Assembly: GCA_022823165.1 (NCBI GenBank)
Contig: JAJDXR010000001.1
Location: 1-64,000 of the forward strand
Length of the DNA stretch: 64,000 bases
DNA from: Anaerolineae bacterium
GTDB lineage: Bacteria; Chloroflexota; Anaerolineae; Aggregatilineales; Phototrophicaceae
Direction: 5' to 3'
Within the stretch, counting starts at the first letter, position 1. Each line of letters starts with the position of its first letter. The notes below the pieces were generated by a model. It did no database searches. It was not told the origin of the DNA and saw nothing but the letters and a program-made list of their open reading frames with translations. Of the stretch, positions 34,668-44,051 are shown piece by piece. Made by a program: the position numbers and the translations under genes.

Positions 34668-35340
34668 GCCCACCGAAAAGCGCCTGAACAAACTAAGTCG
34701 CGTCGCCGAGCGGCGGCAGCCCGGCTTCACCGTCGTGGTTGAAGATATCTTCGATCCCCACAACCTGGGCGCCATCACCCGCAGCTGCGACGCCTTCGGC
34801 ATCCAGGAGATCAACGTCATCTTCGAGGCTCAGCCGGCCTTCGACCCCAAAGCAGTGGGTAAGAACAGCTCGACCGCCACCAACAAGTGGCTGAATTATC
34901 GCGTTCACCACAGCACGGAGGGGGCTTTACGCGCGCTGAAACGCGAAGGTTGGCAGCTCGTGGCCACGGTTATCGATCCCGCCGCCGAGCCGATCTATGC
35001 CGCCGACCTCTGTCAAGCGCAGATCGCGCTGTTATTCGGCAACGAGAAGACGGGACTATCCGCCCAGGCGATTGCCCTGGCGGACTTGCAGGTGACCATT
35101 CCCATGCTGGGCATCGCGCAGAGCATGAATGTGTCGGTGTCGGCGGCGCTCGTCATGTATGAAGTGACGCGGCAACGGCGTGAGCGCTGCCCCGAGCGCT
35201 TGCAGCCCGGTCCGGAAGCAATCGAGCGAACCCTCGCATACCTGCTGGAGATGCACGACCACCTCGGCAAGCGCAACAAGCGACTGCGCAAAGAACGAGC
35301 CAGGACACGCTTGCAAGCGACAGCAAAGTCCGATCGCTAG
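34666..35340 (+). CDS. trmH: tRNA (guanosine-2'-O-)-methyltransferase, SpoU/TrmH type
   Basis: 224 residues, typical TrmH size. SPOUT motif 1 is VVVEDIFDPHNLGAITRSCDAFGI with the catalytic Arg, motif 2 is IALLFGNEKTGLS, and motif 3 is VTIPMLGIAQSMNVSVSAALVMYE, which form the trefoil knot that binds SAM. The start AEKRLNKL / VAERRQPG region and the basic C-terminal tail match TrmH, which methylates G18 of tRNA, rather than the rRNA enzyme RlmB. The start lies at the end of a 10-bp tandem repeat array. Confidence 0.85.
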   Translation: MPTEKRLNKLSRVAERRQPGFTVVVEDIFDPHNLGAITRSCDAFGIQEINVIFEAQPAFDPKAVGKNSSTATNKWLNYRVHHSTEGALRALKREGWQLVATVIDPAAEPIYAADLCQAQIALLFGNEKTGLSAQAIALADLQVTIPMLGIAQSMNVSVSAALVMYEVTRQRRERCPERLQPGPEAIERTLAYLLEMHDHLGKRNKRLRKERARTRLQATAKSDR

Positions 35341-35356
35341 GCGCTGCCGCCTGAAG

Positions 35357-36304
35357 TCAGGCGCGGGCGAAGATGCCCACCGCCGGTCTGTGGTCGGTCA
35401 GATCGTCAAAGGGGATGGCGCTTTGAATATGGCAGGATATCACTTCAAACTCAGCGGCCGGGTCATGCAGCAAGATATGGTCAATCAGGACGCGATGCTG
35501 CTGGTGCGTCCATAATTCGCTGCTTTTGTTCTCGGGCCTCAGCAAGCGGAATTGCCGCTGCAGCATTTCCATCTCGGGCGCGGAGGCCTGCGCATTGAAG
35601 TCGCCGGCCAGCAGAATCGCCCGTTCCGGGGCGCCGTTGGCTTGGTCGGCGCGCTTCAATTCATCAATGACGCACAGCACTTCGCTGGCTTGCGCCTGCC
35701 GCATTTGCGAGGCAATGCGCGAGCGCTCATAGTCCGCGTCGTGTCGATCTTCGCCGATGAGCACACCCAGATGCGTATTGAGAAAATATAGCGGAATGCC
35801 GCGATAATTCAGTGAAGCGACCATCAAGTTGCGCGGCTGCGTATCGCGGTTGCCGCTGCTATACAGGGTGGCGCGGCTGATGGGCGTAGCGCGCGCCCAG
35901 GCGCCGCTCATATTGCAAGCGTCGTATTCGGGATAGCTGCCCCAGGACCAGTCTTCCACCGGCAGATTAGTGATGATGGCATTGCCTTCGGCGGCGCCGG
36001 TCATGTTGCGGTAGGCGGGCCGGTCCCACAAATTCGGATGCGGATGATCGCACATGGACACTTCGGGCGCGAAGGCGTCGATGTACTCCGAGCCCAGCAG
36101 GCGCGCCATCTTGCGGCCGACATTTTTGTGCTGGTCGTTGTGGCGGGCGGCGCCCGATTCCTGCAAGGCGATCACAGTCGGCTGGCGGGGGTTGATCACC
36201 TGTTGCAGCGTACTATAAGCGTCTATTGCCAGTTTCTCGTGATCGTGCGGCGCAGGACGCATTTCGCGCGCGCCGCCGATGTTGAAACTTACCACCTGGA
36301 GCAT
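35357..36304 (-). CDS. endonuclease/exonuclease/phosphatase family protein
   Basis: 315 residues from the ATG at 36304 (MLQVVSFNIGGARE), which starts at the conserved fold; upstream ATGs at 36337 and 36382 add unrelated residues. Family motifs: SFNIGG with Asn, VIALQESGAAR (metal Glu), LYFLNTHLG (His/Asn), ILLAGDFNAQ (catalytic Asp/Asn) and a final DLTDHRPAVG (Asp-His). This is the DNase I/sphingomyelinase/inositol phosphatase fold; substrate unknown. There is no signal peptide, so it is probably cytoplasmic. Confidence 0.85.
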   Translation of the reverse strand: MLQVVSFNIGGAREMRPAPHDHEKLAIDAYSTLQQVINPRQPTVIALQESGAARHNDQHKNVGRKMARLLGSEYIDAFAPEVSMCDHPHPNLWDRPAYRNMTGAAEGNAIITNLPVEDWSWGSYPEYDACNMSGAWARATPISRATLYSSGNRDTQPRNLMVASLNYRGIPLYFLNTHLGVLIGEDRHDADYERSRIASQMRQAQASEVLCVIDELKRADQANGAPERAILLAGDFNAQASAPEMEMLQRQFRLLRPENKSSELWTHQQHRVLIDHILLHDPAAEFEVISCHIQSAIPFDDLTDHRPAVGIFARA

Positions 36305-36402
36305 GCCAAAGTTCCGCTCTTGGAAGATTCGCCGCATTATAGCATAGGCCCGCGCCAGAAAAAGAGCCTGAGACGGCCGCAATTCAGTCGGTTTAAGTGT
36401 AG

Positions 36403-36463
36403 GGGCGACACAGTGTGTCGCCCGAAGACTCGACCTGAAAACGGGCGACCTGATAGGTCGCCC
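36403..36463. repeat. pair of hairpin-family repeats
   Basis: GGGCGACAC-AGT-GTGTCGCCC (36403-36423) and GGGCGACCT-GAT-AGGTCGCCC (36443-36463), the second followed by CTACGG and the first preceded by GTAGG. Two perfect 9-bp stems 19 bases apart between divergent genes. Same family as 11614-11633. Confidence 0.7.
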
Positions 36464-36538
36464 CTACGGTCGGCCTCAGTTAGCGCGTATCATGGCGGAC
36501 GACCTTGTAACAAGGCCGAAAGGAAGGTGACCTTGGCG

Positions 36539-37091
36539 ATGGACTTCGCAACTGCCGCGCTTATTCTCATTGACGCGCAAGCAGGCTTGGACGAGCCGAC
36601 TGGGCCGGCGCAACAACCCGGCCGCCGAAAAAAATATGGCGCGCCTGCTGCGGCATTGGCGCGCGCGAGGCCGCCCCATCTTCCATATCCAACACATGTC
36701 CACCGAGCCGAATTCGCCGCTGCGGCCAGAGCTGCCGGGCAAGTCCATTAAAGCCATCGTGGCGCCCTTGGGCTGCGAGCCGGTCATTCAAAAGCAGGTC
36801 AACAGCGCCTTCATCGGCGCCGACCTCGACGCGCGCCTGCAGGCAGCGCAAATCGAGACCTTGGTGATCGTGGGCCTGAGGACCAATCATTGCGTCTCAA
36901 GCACCGCGCGCATGGCCGGTGACTTGGACTATGACACCGTTGTGGTCGCCGACGCCACCGCCGCCCATGAACTGCGCAGCTACGACGGCAGCCATCATCA
37001 AGCCGAGACGGCGCATCAGCTGGCGCTGGCCAACCTGCATCAGGAATTCGCCGTCATCCTCACGACAGAACAAGTCCTGAGATCTAGCTGA
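36539..37091 (+). pseudogene. isochorismatase-family hydrolase, frameshifted
   Basis: The N-terminus (ATG 36539, MDFATAALILIDAQAGLDEP) and the rest of the protein (LGRRNNPAAEKNMARLL to TGA 37091) are in different frames. The switch near 36600 corresponds to one inserted or two missing bases. Joined, it is a ~183-residue cysteine hydrolase: Asp in LIDAQ, Lys in VIQKQVNSAFIG, Cys in RTNHCVSSTARMAG, plus VVADATAAHE. The catalytic Asp is separated from Lys and Cys, so the gene as written cannot make an active enzyme. AGGAAGG lies 11 bases before the ATG. Either a recent loss or a sequence error. Confidence 0.75.
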
Positions 37092-37224
37092 GCCATGCGG
37101 ATAGGGCCGCGCGGGCGGATAACTTTTACTAGCAGCCATAGCGCCAGCAGCCGGACAGCGCTTGATTTTACGCAGCGCCTATGATGTGTTAATCTGCACG
37201 GTACGCTGAGCGAGCCCTTCCCCG

Positions 37225-38199
37225 ATGTCCATTGCGCTTATCTCATCCTTGTATCGCAGCGAAGCGCATTTGCCGACTTTTACGGCGGCCGTCTTCGGGT
37301 TCGCCAAGCGCCTGAACGAACACGGCATTGAAGCGCATTACCTGCCGATTGTCAACGACGCCAGCCCGCGCGAGCGGGAGCAGATCAATCAACTGGCTCG
37401 GGAAATCAACAGGCATTATTACGGCCGCATGACCCCGCATTATGTGCCGCGCGAGACCTTGTACGCCTCCTGGAATCGCGCTATTTCGCTAAGTCAAGCG
37501 CCTTTCTTCGCGCCCTGGAACGCCGACGATTTTCGCGCTGACGAAGCCTTTATCGAAGGCTATGAGGCGCTGCAAGCCGGCGCGGAATTGGTGGACTTCC
37601 CTTTCACGCGGGTTATGCTGGGCGCGCGCAGGGTCCCCTGGTCGCGCGAAAGGCGCATCCACGCGCCTTGCTTCTTCGACAGCGCGCGCTTCACTCGGCG
37701 AAATGGTCTGGGCACCTTCTTCATGGCGCGTAAATCACTTATCGACCGGCTGGGTCCCTTTGACGCCAACTTTCGCGTGGCCGGCGATATGGAATGGGCC
37801 GGTCGCGCTATCGGCAAGGTCAGGTTTCAGCCAGGCCGCGCCAATGGCGGCGAATTCCTGGTGCACGGCGACAACCTGAGCAATACTGGCAGCGATCGCG
37901 AGGACATTGAGGTCAATCTGATATTTATGCGACGGGGCGACTGGCATCAACTGCGGCCGGCGGATCCGCGCGCGCTTCGCGAAGCCTGGGAATCATGGGG
38001 GAATCCGGCAAGATTGAGGCTGCCGGCTGAGGTAGCGGACTTCCTCTGGGGCGGCGAGGCCGACGCGCGCTGGCGGCGTTATCAGCGCGAACGACGGCAG
38101 CCCCCGGCTCTGCGGCGGCTGCGCCTGGCTTTGGCGTCGCGCGGGCTGCTATACAGCGAGGAATGGGCTATGGCGCAGCGAGGCCGGGACTCGCAATGA
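37225..38199 (+). CDS. GT2-like glycosyltransferase, diverged
   Basis: 324 residues with a GT-A-like beginning (MSIALISSLYRSEAHLPTF), LPIVNDASPRE in place of the nucleotide loop, YASWNRAISLSQAPFFAPWNADDFRA (D-D metal site) and NGLGTFFMARKSLIDRLGPFDANFRVAGDMEWAGRA, the acceptor-side DxEW block of family 2 enzymes. The C-terminal ~80 residues are basic. Its stop overlaps the start of the YfhO-type membrane gene (ATGA), so the two are coupled and probably act on the same glycan. Confidence 0.75.
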   Translation: MSIALISSLYRSEAHLPTFTAAVFGFAKRLNEHGIEAHYLPIVNDASPREREQINQLAREINRHYYGRMTPHYVPRETLYASWNRAISLSQAPFFAPWNADDFRADEAFIEGYEALQAGAELVDFPFTRVMLGARRVPWSRERRIHAPCFFDSARFTRRNGLGTFFMARKSLIDRLGPFDANFRVAGDMEWAGRAIGKVRFQPGRANGGEFLVHGDNLSNTGSDREDIEVNLIFMRRGDWHQLRPADPRALREAWESWGNPARLRLPAEVADFLWGGEADARWRRYQRERRQPPALRRLRLALASRGLLYSEEWAMAQRGRDSQ

Positions 38200-41100
38200 G
38201 CGCCCGGCGCTGGAAACCACTGCTCTGCGGCTGTGGCATTCTGCTCTTGACCTTGCTGTTCTTTCACCAGCTCGCCTTCAGCGGCAAAATCCTGGCGCGC
38301 GGCGACACTTTCAAATATTTCTATCCTTATTGGGACGCGCGCAACGCAGCCTACCGCGCCGGCGAATTGCCGCTGTGGTCGCCTGAATTGTTCATGGGAA
38401 CGCCCTTGCTGGCGAACCCGCAACTGGGAACGTATTATCCGCCGAATTGGCTGACCGCGCCCTTGCGAGCGCCCACCGCCATCAGCGTCAGTATTCTGAC
38501 GCACGCCGCGCTGGCTGCCGCCGGCGCCTGCGTCCTATATCGTCAAGCAATCAGCAAGCGCTGGCTGCCCGGCTTGGCAACCGCTATCGTTTATGCTTTC
38601 GGCGGCTATCTCAGCGCGCATGTCGAGCAAATCAATCAACTGCAGGGCTTGGCCTGGATGCCGATCCTGTTCGCGCTATATGACCGCCTGCTGAAGAGCG
38701 ACCGCCCCTGGCGCGCCGGCCTCCTGCTGGCGATGGCCTGGGCTTTACAGATCTTGGGCGGCCATACGCAGACTGTATTCATCAGCGGTGTTGGTCTGGC
38801 GCTCTACGGCTTCGTCGCCGGCGCGCAGCCGGGCGGGAACGGCGCTGACGCTAGTCCGTCGCGAAGGCCGCGGGCGCTGTTGCTGCTGGCGGCGAGCCTC
38901 GGATTGGCTTTGTCGCTGGCGCTGCCCCAGCTGCTGCCCAGCCTGGAGCTGTCTCGCCTTTCCAACCGCAGCGGCGGCTTCAACGTGCAAGAAGCGACCG
39001 CCTTCTCCCTGCCGCCGAGCGTGCTGGGCCGCGCCTTGCTTCCCAGCTACGACGGGCAGCTATTCGGCGAATATGTCGCGACCGTCGGGATCATCGGTCT
39101 GGGCTTGGCGTTTTGGGGCATCACGTCCAAAGCCATCAGCGCGCGCAAGCGCCGAATTTGGCTGCTGGTGGCGCTGGTGGGCTTGGCGCTGGCATTCGGC
39201 CACTACAACCCGCTCTACCTGCTGCTGGCGAATCTGCCTGGCTTCGATTTGTTTCGAGTGCCGGCGCGCTTCCTGGCGCTCTTCAGCCTGGCGATGGCGA
39301 TCTTGGCGGGCACAGGCGTCGAATCGCTTCATCTGTCCGCGCATCAACCGCAGTGGCGCAGGCGGCGAATCGCAACGACGGCCGCGCTGATTGCCCTGCT
39401 GATTGCAGTGACGCGCTTCATTCTGCAGCCCGATCCGGCCCTCCATTTCCTGGGCGCTTCCATCAGCGACCGATCGCTGCTAATCTGGGCTGGCAGCGGC
39501 CTGCTGCTGATAAGCCTCTTGTTTATCCGCCGGCGCTGGACGCCATTTGCCGCGGTTGTCTTGCTGGCGCTGGAGCTGTTTCTGGCTTCGCTGTATCTGC
39601 CTTATAACGATCTGGCTCCGCCCGAGACTTACCTGGATCAGCGCGAGACCGTGGCGGCGCTACTGGCAATACAGGCTGAGGAGGTCGCGCCGAGTCGTTT
39701 GCTGGCTATCAGCCCGCTGCTCTTTGACCCTCTCGATATCGGGGACCTGCGCGCGCGCTACCAACAGCTGGGCATGGATTACGGCGCGGAATTTCACGCC
39801 TTGGACGCGGTTAAGCGGCAGGAAACGCTCATGCCGAACTTGCCGCTGACCTGGGGCATTCCCAGCATTGACGGCTTTGGCGGCGGCATTACCCCCAGCC
39901 GCTATTATTCGCTCTACAGTTCGCTGCTGCTGCCACCTGAGGCCGCGCTCGCGGTGGACGGGCGGCTGGCCGAGAAGCTGACGCTCGAGCGCTGTCGCCG
40001 GGCTTGCATCCCCCCGCGCCGCCTGCTGGAAGCCACTGGTACCCGCACTATCATTACCGACAAGGTCTTCGACTTTTGGCAAGACGACATCTTTTATGAC
40101 ACGGCGCTATGGAATTTCTGGGACGGCGTCACTGAACTGGAGCAGCCGCTGGATGAGCGATTCGACCGCGTCGGCATCGCGCATCGAAAGCCGATAGCCG
40201 CCGCCGATTCGCCCGCCATCCCTGTGCAAGAGGGCTTCCTGCTGACAGTAACGGATGCGCGGAATCTGCCCGCCTTCTTGCGGGCGCAAGCGGGCATCGT
40301 CGCCGTCACCGCCATCAACAGCGCCGAGCCGGGTGACTTCCAGGAGCTTCAGCCGCCCCCATTCGCGCGGGTACATAGCAGCGCCATCAAGGTATTTCGC
40401 CTGCCGCCCGCCGGGAAGCGCGCCTACCTGGCAAGGGCTACGCGAATCGTCCCCGATACTTGGGACGGCGACCAGGAGGCGCTAGGATTGCTGCGCCAAG
40501 GCGGCATTGATGTCATACACGGCGCGGCCGACAACCGAAGCATGGCGCTGGAAGCCAGCGGGCAAGTCGACATATTGGACTACAGCGACACGCGCGTCAG
40601 CCTGTCAGTAAGCGCGCCGCAAGCCGCCCATCTAATCTTGAGCGACGCCTGGTATCCCGGCTGGCGCGCCACTGTGAATGGCGCCGCGGCGCCCATCCAA
40701 CGAGCCAATCTCATTTTCCGGGCGCTGCCCGTGCCGGCTGGCGAGAGCAGCGTCATCTTCAGCTTTGAGCCCTGGCTCTGGCGCGCCGCGCTTTACATTG
40801 GCTGCGCCCTGTGGTTGATTACATTACTGGCGGCGCTGCAACCGGCCTGGGCGCGAGCCGTCATTTCCTGGATGCTATCCGTCATATTATTGATGCTATC
40901 CAGCATTTTCAGGGGAATGGTGAATATCATGATCATAATTCCCAGAATTTTAGTGAACACGACAAAGAATTTTTTTCCACAGTTGCTCGGCGGCAGCGAG
41001 AATGGCTACCGTCCTCACGCAATATATCTAACGTCCTCGGCTACCTCAAATGGTGGTTTTATTAAAAAGAGGACACAGAGTTTTCTTGTTAGATTGGCGA

Positions 41101-41852
41101 AGTATTCAAGTCCACGAAATTCACCACTCCCACAGACTTCAGGTCAAACCAAGAAGGAGCGAAGCATGAAATTAGGAACGTATGTCGAGATTCTGAATTA
41201 TGTTGATGATACGGTTGCCGCCGGCTCCTACTACCAGCAGCTGGGCTTGGTCGCGCTGGGCGATGATGTTTACACTGACGGCCGTTATCACTTGCATCTG
41301 ATGGGGGGCCAGGGCGAAAACCCCACACTGCGATATTTCGGCTGCGATATCGACGCGCTGCGAGTTAGCGGCTTGGACATCGTCGATGACGCGCTCAGCA
41401 GCCCGGCCGGCATCCGCATCTTGCTCAGCAGCGATCCGCCGCCGCGGCAACTGCCGCATGACAACGTCGCCAAAGCGCAAGACATCACCCGCCTGGGCAA
41501 ATTCGGCGAGCTTTCCGCCTTTATCCCTGATATCGAGGTCGAGCTCGCTTTTTGGGAAGCCGCCGGTTACGAGGTCCTGGGCAAATACGACCAGCCCTCG
41601 CCCTGGGGCATCTGGCTTGATGGACTCTTTCTGATAGGTTTGCACCAGGACGATGTGGACGAGCCCTTCGCCATCTGCCATTTCGCGCCCGATATGAAGG
41701 AGGTCAACGCCGACCTGCTGGCGGAAGGCTTTGACTTGAAGCCTTTCGACGGCGGCGGGCTGCCGGAGGACCTGACTTATCAGAAGCTGATGACGCCCTA
41801 CGGCATCCTGTTCTATCTATTCACCGGCGACATTTCCGAGGCTCAGCCTTAG
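38196..41852 (+). CDS. YfhO-type membrane protein with in-frame extension into a VOC domain
   Basis: 1218 codons from the ATG at 38196 (ATGA overlap with the preceding gene) to the TAG at 41852. Residues 1 to ~900 are a YfhO-type membrane protein: ILARGDTFKYFYPYWDARN, LWSPELFMGTPLLANPQLG, about twelve helices, and the C-terminal beta domain DAWYPGWRATVNGAAAPI before a last helix. YfhO-like proteins are GT-C relatives implicated in glycosylation of teichoic acids or lipids. No stop follows the last helix; the frame runs through ~250 bases of repeat DNA (40912-41133) and into a complete VOC gene at 41166. The original membrane protein probably lost its stop to the repeat insertion. Confidence 0.75.
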   Translation: MSARRWKPLLCGCGILLLTLLFFHQLAFSGKILARGDTFKYFYPYWDARNAAYRAGELPLWSPELFMGTPLLANPQLGTYYPPNWLTAPLRAPTAISVSILTHAALAAAGACVLYRQAISKRWLPGLATAIVYAFGGYLSAHVEQINQLQGLAWMPILFALYDRLLKSDRPWRAGLLLAMAWALQILGGHTQTVFISGVGLALYGFVAGAQPGGNGADASPSRRPRALLLLAASLGLALSLALPQLLPSLELSRLSNRSGGFNVQEATAFSLPPSVLGRALLPSYDGQLFGEYVATVGIIGLGLAFWGITSKAISARKRRIWLLVALVGLALAFGHYNPLYLLLANLPGFDLFRVPARFLALFSLAMAILAGTGVESLHLSAHQPQWRRRRIATTAALIALLIAVTRFILQPDPALHFLGASISDRSLLIWAGSGLLLISLLFIRRRWTPFAAVVLLALELFLASLYLPYNDLAPPETYLDQRETVAALLAIQAEEVAPSRLLAISPLLFDPLDIGDLRARYQQLGMDYGAEFHALDAVKRQETLMPNLPLTWGIPSIDGFGGGITPSRYYSLYSSLLLPPEAALAVDGRLAEKLTLERCRRACIPPRRLLEATGTRTIITDKVFDFWQDDIFYDTALWNFWDGVTELEQPLDERFDRVGIAHRKPIAAADSPAIPVQEGFLLTVTDARNLPAFLRAQAGIVAVTAINSAEPGDFQELQPPPFARVHSSAIKVFRLPPAGKRAYLARATRIVPDTWDGDQEALGLLRQGGIDVIHGAADNRSMALEASGQVDILDYSDTRVSLSVSAPQAAHLILSDAWYPGWRATVNGAAAPIQRANLIFRALPVPAGESSVIFSFEPWLWRAALYIGCALWLITLLAALQPAWARAVISWMLSVILLMLSSIFRGMVNIMIIIPRILVNTTKNFFPQLLGGSENGYRPHAIYLTSSATSNGGFIKKRTQSFLVRLAKYSSPRNSPLPQTSGQTKKERSMKLGTYVEILNYVDDTVAAGSYYQQLGLVALGDDVYTDGRYHLHLMGGQGENPTLRYFGCDIDALRVSGLDIVDDALSSPAGIRILLSSDPPPRQLPHDNVAKAQDITRLGKFGELSAFIPDIEVELAFWEAAGYEVLGKYDQPSPWGIWLDGLFLIGLHQDDVDEPFAICHFAPDMKEVNADLLAEGFDLKPFDGGGLPEDLTYQKLMTPYGILFYLFTGDISEAQP
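40912..41133. repeat. repeat element with inverted GGGAGTGGTGAAT ends inside a reading frame
   Basis: The left end GGGGAATGGTGAATATCATG (40911 onward) and the right end, whose reverse complement is GGGAGTGGTGAATTTCGTGG (41113-41132), are inverted copies of the same end sequence. Between them lie ~180 AT-rich bases with a GAGGACACAGAG fragment (41072-41083). The length keeps the YfhO and VOC frames joined. Confidence 0.6.
41166..41852 (+). CDS. VOC (glyoxalase/bleomycin resistance) family protein
   Basis: An ATG at 41166 with AAGGAG nine bases upstream begins a complete 228-residue protein in the same frame as the long membrane-protein frame. Its two beta-alpha-beta-beta-beta modules are visible: MKLGTYVEILNYVDDTVAAGSYY with YYQQLGL, and FGELSAFIPDIEVELAFWEAAGYEVLGKY, each ending in a hydrophobic strand. 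VOC proteins bind a metal and act on or sequester small molecules. Its own ribosome site argues that it is made separately. Confidence 0.7.
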   Translation: MKLGTYVEILNYVDDTVAAGSYYQQLGLVALGDDVYTDGRYHLHLMGGQGENPTLRYFGCDIDALRVSGLDIVDDALSSPAGIRILLSSDPPPRQLPHDNVAKAQDITRLGKFGELSAFIPDIEVELAFWEAAGYEVLGKYDQPSPWGIWLDGLFLIGLHQDDVDEPFAICHFAPDMKEVNADLLAEGFDLKPFDGGGLPEDLTYQKLMTPYGILFYLFTGDISEAQP

Positions 41853-41975
41853 CTCGGCATTCGCTTATCGCTGGTGATTTTCCGAGCGCTGACAAGCTGA
41901 TACACAGCCCGGTCCAGCGGCATGATGACCGCCCGCCTCGCTTGCGGCAGCGCTGCGCGAACCCCTGCCTGCTAA

Positions 41976-43358
41976 TCAGCGCTGCAGAGCCGCGATAGTT
42001 TCACAGGCCGGGCAGCTGCCGTCCGCGCGAATAATGGCGTAGCCGGCTTGGGGATCGGCATCGTAGGTATCGAAATCGATATTCCAGACGATGGCCAGCT
42101 CGACCGGCATTTGCTCAAAGTTGGACATTATTTCTACCGCTTCAGCAAGCCACGCGGCCTGCTCGGCGACAGAAGTCCCGCCTGCCCAGGTGAATCCCGC
42201 CGGGAGCGGGCCGTAGCCCTCCGGCGAAAGATAGCCGAACTCGGTCATGCACATGGGGATATCGGCGTTGCGGAAGGGCCAGGCCACGCGCTCCAACATC
42301 AGGATGAGATAGCGCGTGGGATAGGGATCGCGCGGGTCCCCGCCTTGCGCCCATGGCGGCAGTATGCCTTCATTGTAGTGTACGCCAATACAGTCGGCGT
42401 AATTGGCGGCGCCGGCGTTAGCCATCTGCGCCATGTAGACATCGTCATCGCAGCCAGCCCAAGCGCAACCCGCGAAGAAGCCGGTGGGCGCGGGCGCGCC
42501 ACTGATGACCAGCGTATCCGGGTTGGCCGCTTTGATGGCTTCGTAGGCGGCTTTGAGCATTTTTGTATAGTTGGCGCCGCTGACTCGCCCGGCGGGCCAT
42601 TCACGATCGATATTGGGTTCATTCCAAACTTCGATAGCGTCGGCGCCATTCCGCGCCAGGAAGGCGACGTAATCAGCGAAGTCAGCAATGTATTGATCGA
42701 AGTCCTCGATCAGATGGTTCTTGTCGCCTTTGGCGCCCAAGAGCACCTTGTAGCCCTGGGCATGAGCCGCCTCGATCAGGTCTCTGCCGTCCGATTCGCC
42801 GTATTTGACTTGCTTTTTCACCCAGGTCATGCCGGCTGTTTCCAGGGCTGCCTGCGATCTTTCGTCGAAGTACTTGATATGCCCGCCAACGGGCATTGGC
42901 AGGCGGTTTTCAATTACTGCCGGCGCCCGGCTGGCGTCCGCGCTCGCCGCGAGCGGCAGCGCCGGCTCCAGATTCACCAGGTCGCTATTGTTGTTGTTGA
43001 TCAGCAGCGGTCCCAGGGCGTAGTAATGACTTTCCTGCGCCGCATTAACCGCGTGCAGCCGGATCCGGTAGAAGCCATCGGCAAGCAGGGTCGTATTCCA
43101 GGCGCCGAGTTTGCCCGCGACTACCGGCGCGAATTCCAGGCTGGATATGGGCGTCCAAATGATTTCGCCGTCCCCGCTGTCGAATGGAGCGGCTTCCACA
43201 AAGTACCACTGCAAGTCGGGGATATTGACCGTGCCGACGATGTCGACGCGACCGCTGACGGTATTGCGCACCGGATCCCACTGCAGCGTCAAGTCGCTGT
43301 CCTGGGCTTGAGCCCCGAAACCCAGCGCGAGTAATAAGAGCAAAGTAAGATATCGCAT
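41976..43358 (-). CDS. secreted glycoside hydrolase, clan GH-A type
   Basis: 460 residues. Signal peptide residues 1-18 (MRYLTLLLLLALGFGAQAQ). Residues ~20-120 form a beta-sandwich-like domain. From ~150 comes a TIM barrel with the clan GH-A acid/base in AIEVWNEPNIDREW (E247) and the nucleophile in MCMTEFGYLSPEG (E373), with VLLGAKGDKN and ADCIGVHYNE strands between. It resembles families 5, 39 or cellulase-like hydrolases, but the exact family and substrate cannot be fixed by eye. GGAG lies 6 bases before the ATG. Probably digests external polysaccharide. Confidence 0.85.
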   Translation of the reverse strand: MRYLTLLLLLALGFGAQAQDSDLTLQWDPVRNTVSGRVDIVGTVNIPDLQWYFVEAAPFDSGDGEIIWTPISSLEFAPVVAGKLGAWNTTLLADGFYRIRLHAVNAAQESHYYALGPLLINNNNSDLVNLEPALPLAASADASRAPAVIENRLPMPVGGHIKYFDERSQAALETAGMTWVKKQVKYGESDGRDLIEAAHAQGYKVLLGAKGDKNHLIEDFDQYIADFADYVAFLARNGADAIEVWNEPNIDREWPAGRVSGANYTKMLKAAYEAIKAANPDTLVISGAPAPTGFFAGCAWAGCDDDVYMAQMANAGAANYADCIGVHYNEGILPPWAQGGDPRDPYPTRYLILMLERVAWPFRNADIPMCMTEFGYLSPEGYGPLPAGFTWAGGTSVAEQAAWLAEAVEIMSNFEQMPVELAIVWNIDFDTYDADPQAGYAIIRADGSCPACETIAALQR

Positions 43359-44051
43359 AGCTTCTCCGTAGCTTCCGACAGTCTCGTAGAACGATTATAA
43401 GGCAGGCGCCCGTATCTGACTATCGGCGAGTTAGGAGTCTGATGGGTTCGACCGGGCTGTTTACTGGCGGGCGAGCCAAGGCTCGCAGCTACAAGGCTTG
43501 ATTGAGGTTCTTGCTCGCTCACGGAAAGTCTATTTTTACTGCCAGTCCTCTCTCCGATTCATCAGAGAGGCAGAGTTGATCGGCGATACAGAACTTCCGC
43601 GCTCAGGCGAATTAGCGGACCTTCGCGACGTCTAGTGGCGGCGCTTAGACAATTTGCAGAAATATGAGTTAGTATTTCGATATAATACAGTTTGTAGGCC
43701 AGAAGAGAGAGGCGCGGTCGCGTTTCGGGCATTTTCTGTCCGTTTTCTGTCCGACGCAAAACTTTTTTCGGTCAGATAGCGTCTATTGGCGGGCAAAATC
43801 GCGGGCGAATGCAAGAAATGGTTTGTGGGCGGGATTTGTCATAGGACGAGTGTAGCCGGATTTGAGCGCGGATTGGCGACTTTACTGTCGCGCATCGGGC
43901 GCGCCGGGCGGATTTTAGCGTCTGAAGCCCAAAAGTTGGAAAGGCGGCCGGGCTGCGGGCGGGCAAAGTTTGTGGCTATGGAAGCGCAGGTATACAATCC
44001 CGTCGAAACGAATGTGGTCACTGCTAGTGGCGGCGGCTGCGGGAGGGCAAG
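43359..44051. other. 693-base intergenic region without a supported gene
   Basis: It contains one hairpin-family copy with a shortened stem (GCGAGCC-AA-GGCTCGC, 43471-43486). A TTTTCTGTCCG repeat (two units near 43734-43753) and an ACTTTTTTCGG tract follow. Short frames on both strands have skewed composition and no ribosome sites. Promoters for the flanking glycoside hydrolase and aminotransferase must lie here. Confidence 0.55.

Noticed and set aside
36539..37091. Programmed frameshift in the isochorismatase gene
   Set aside because: No slippery heptamer or downstream pseudoknot is evident at the switch; mutation or sequencing error is more likely.
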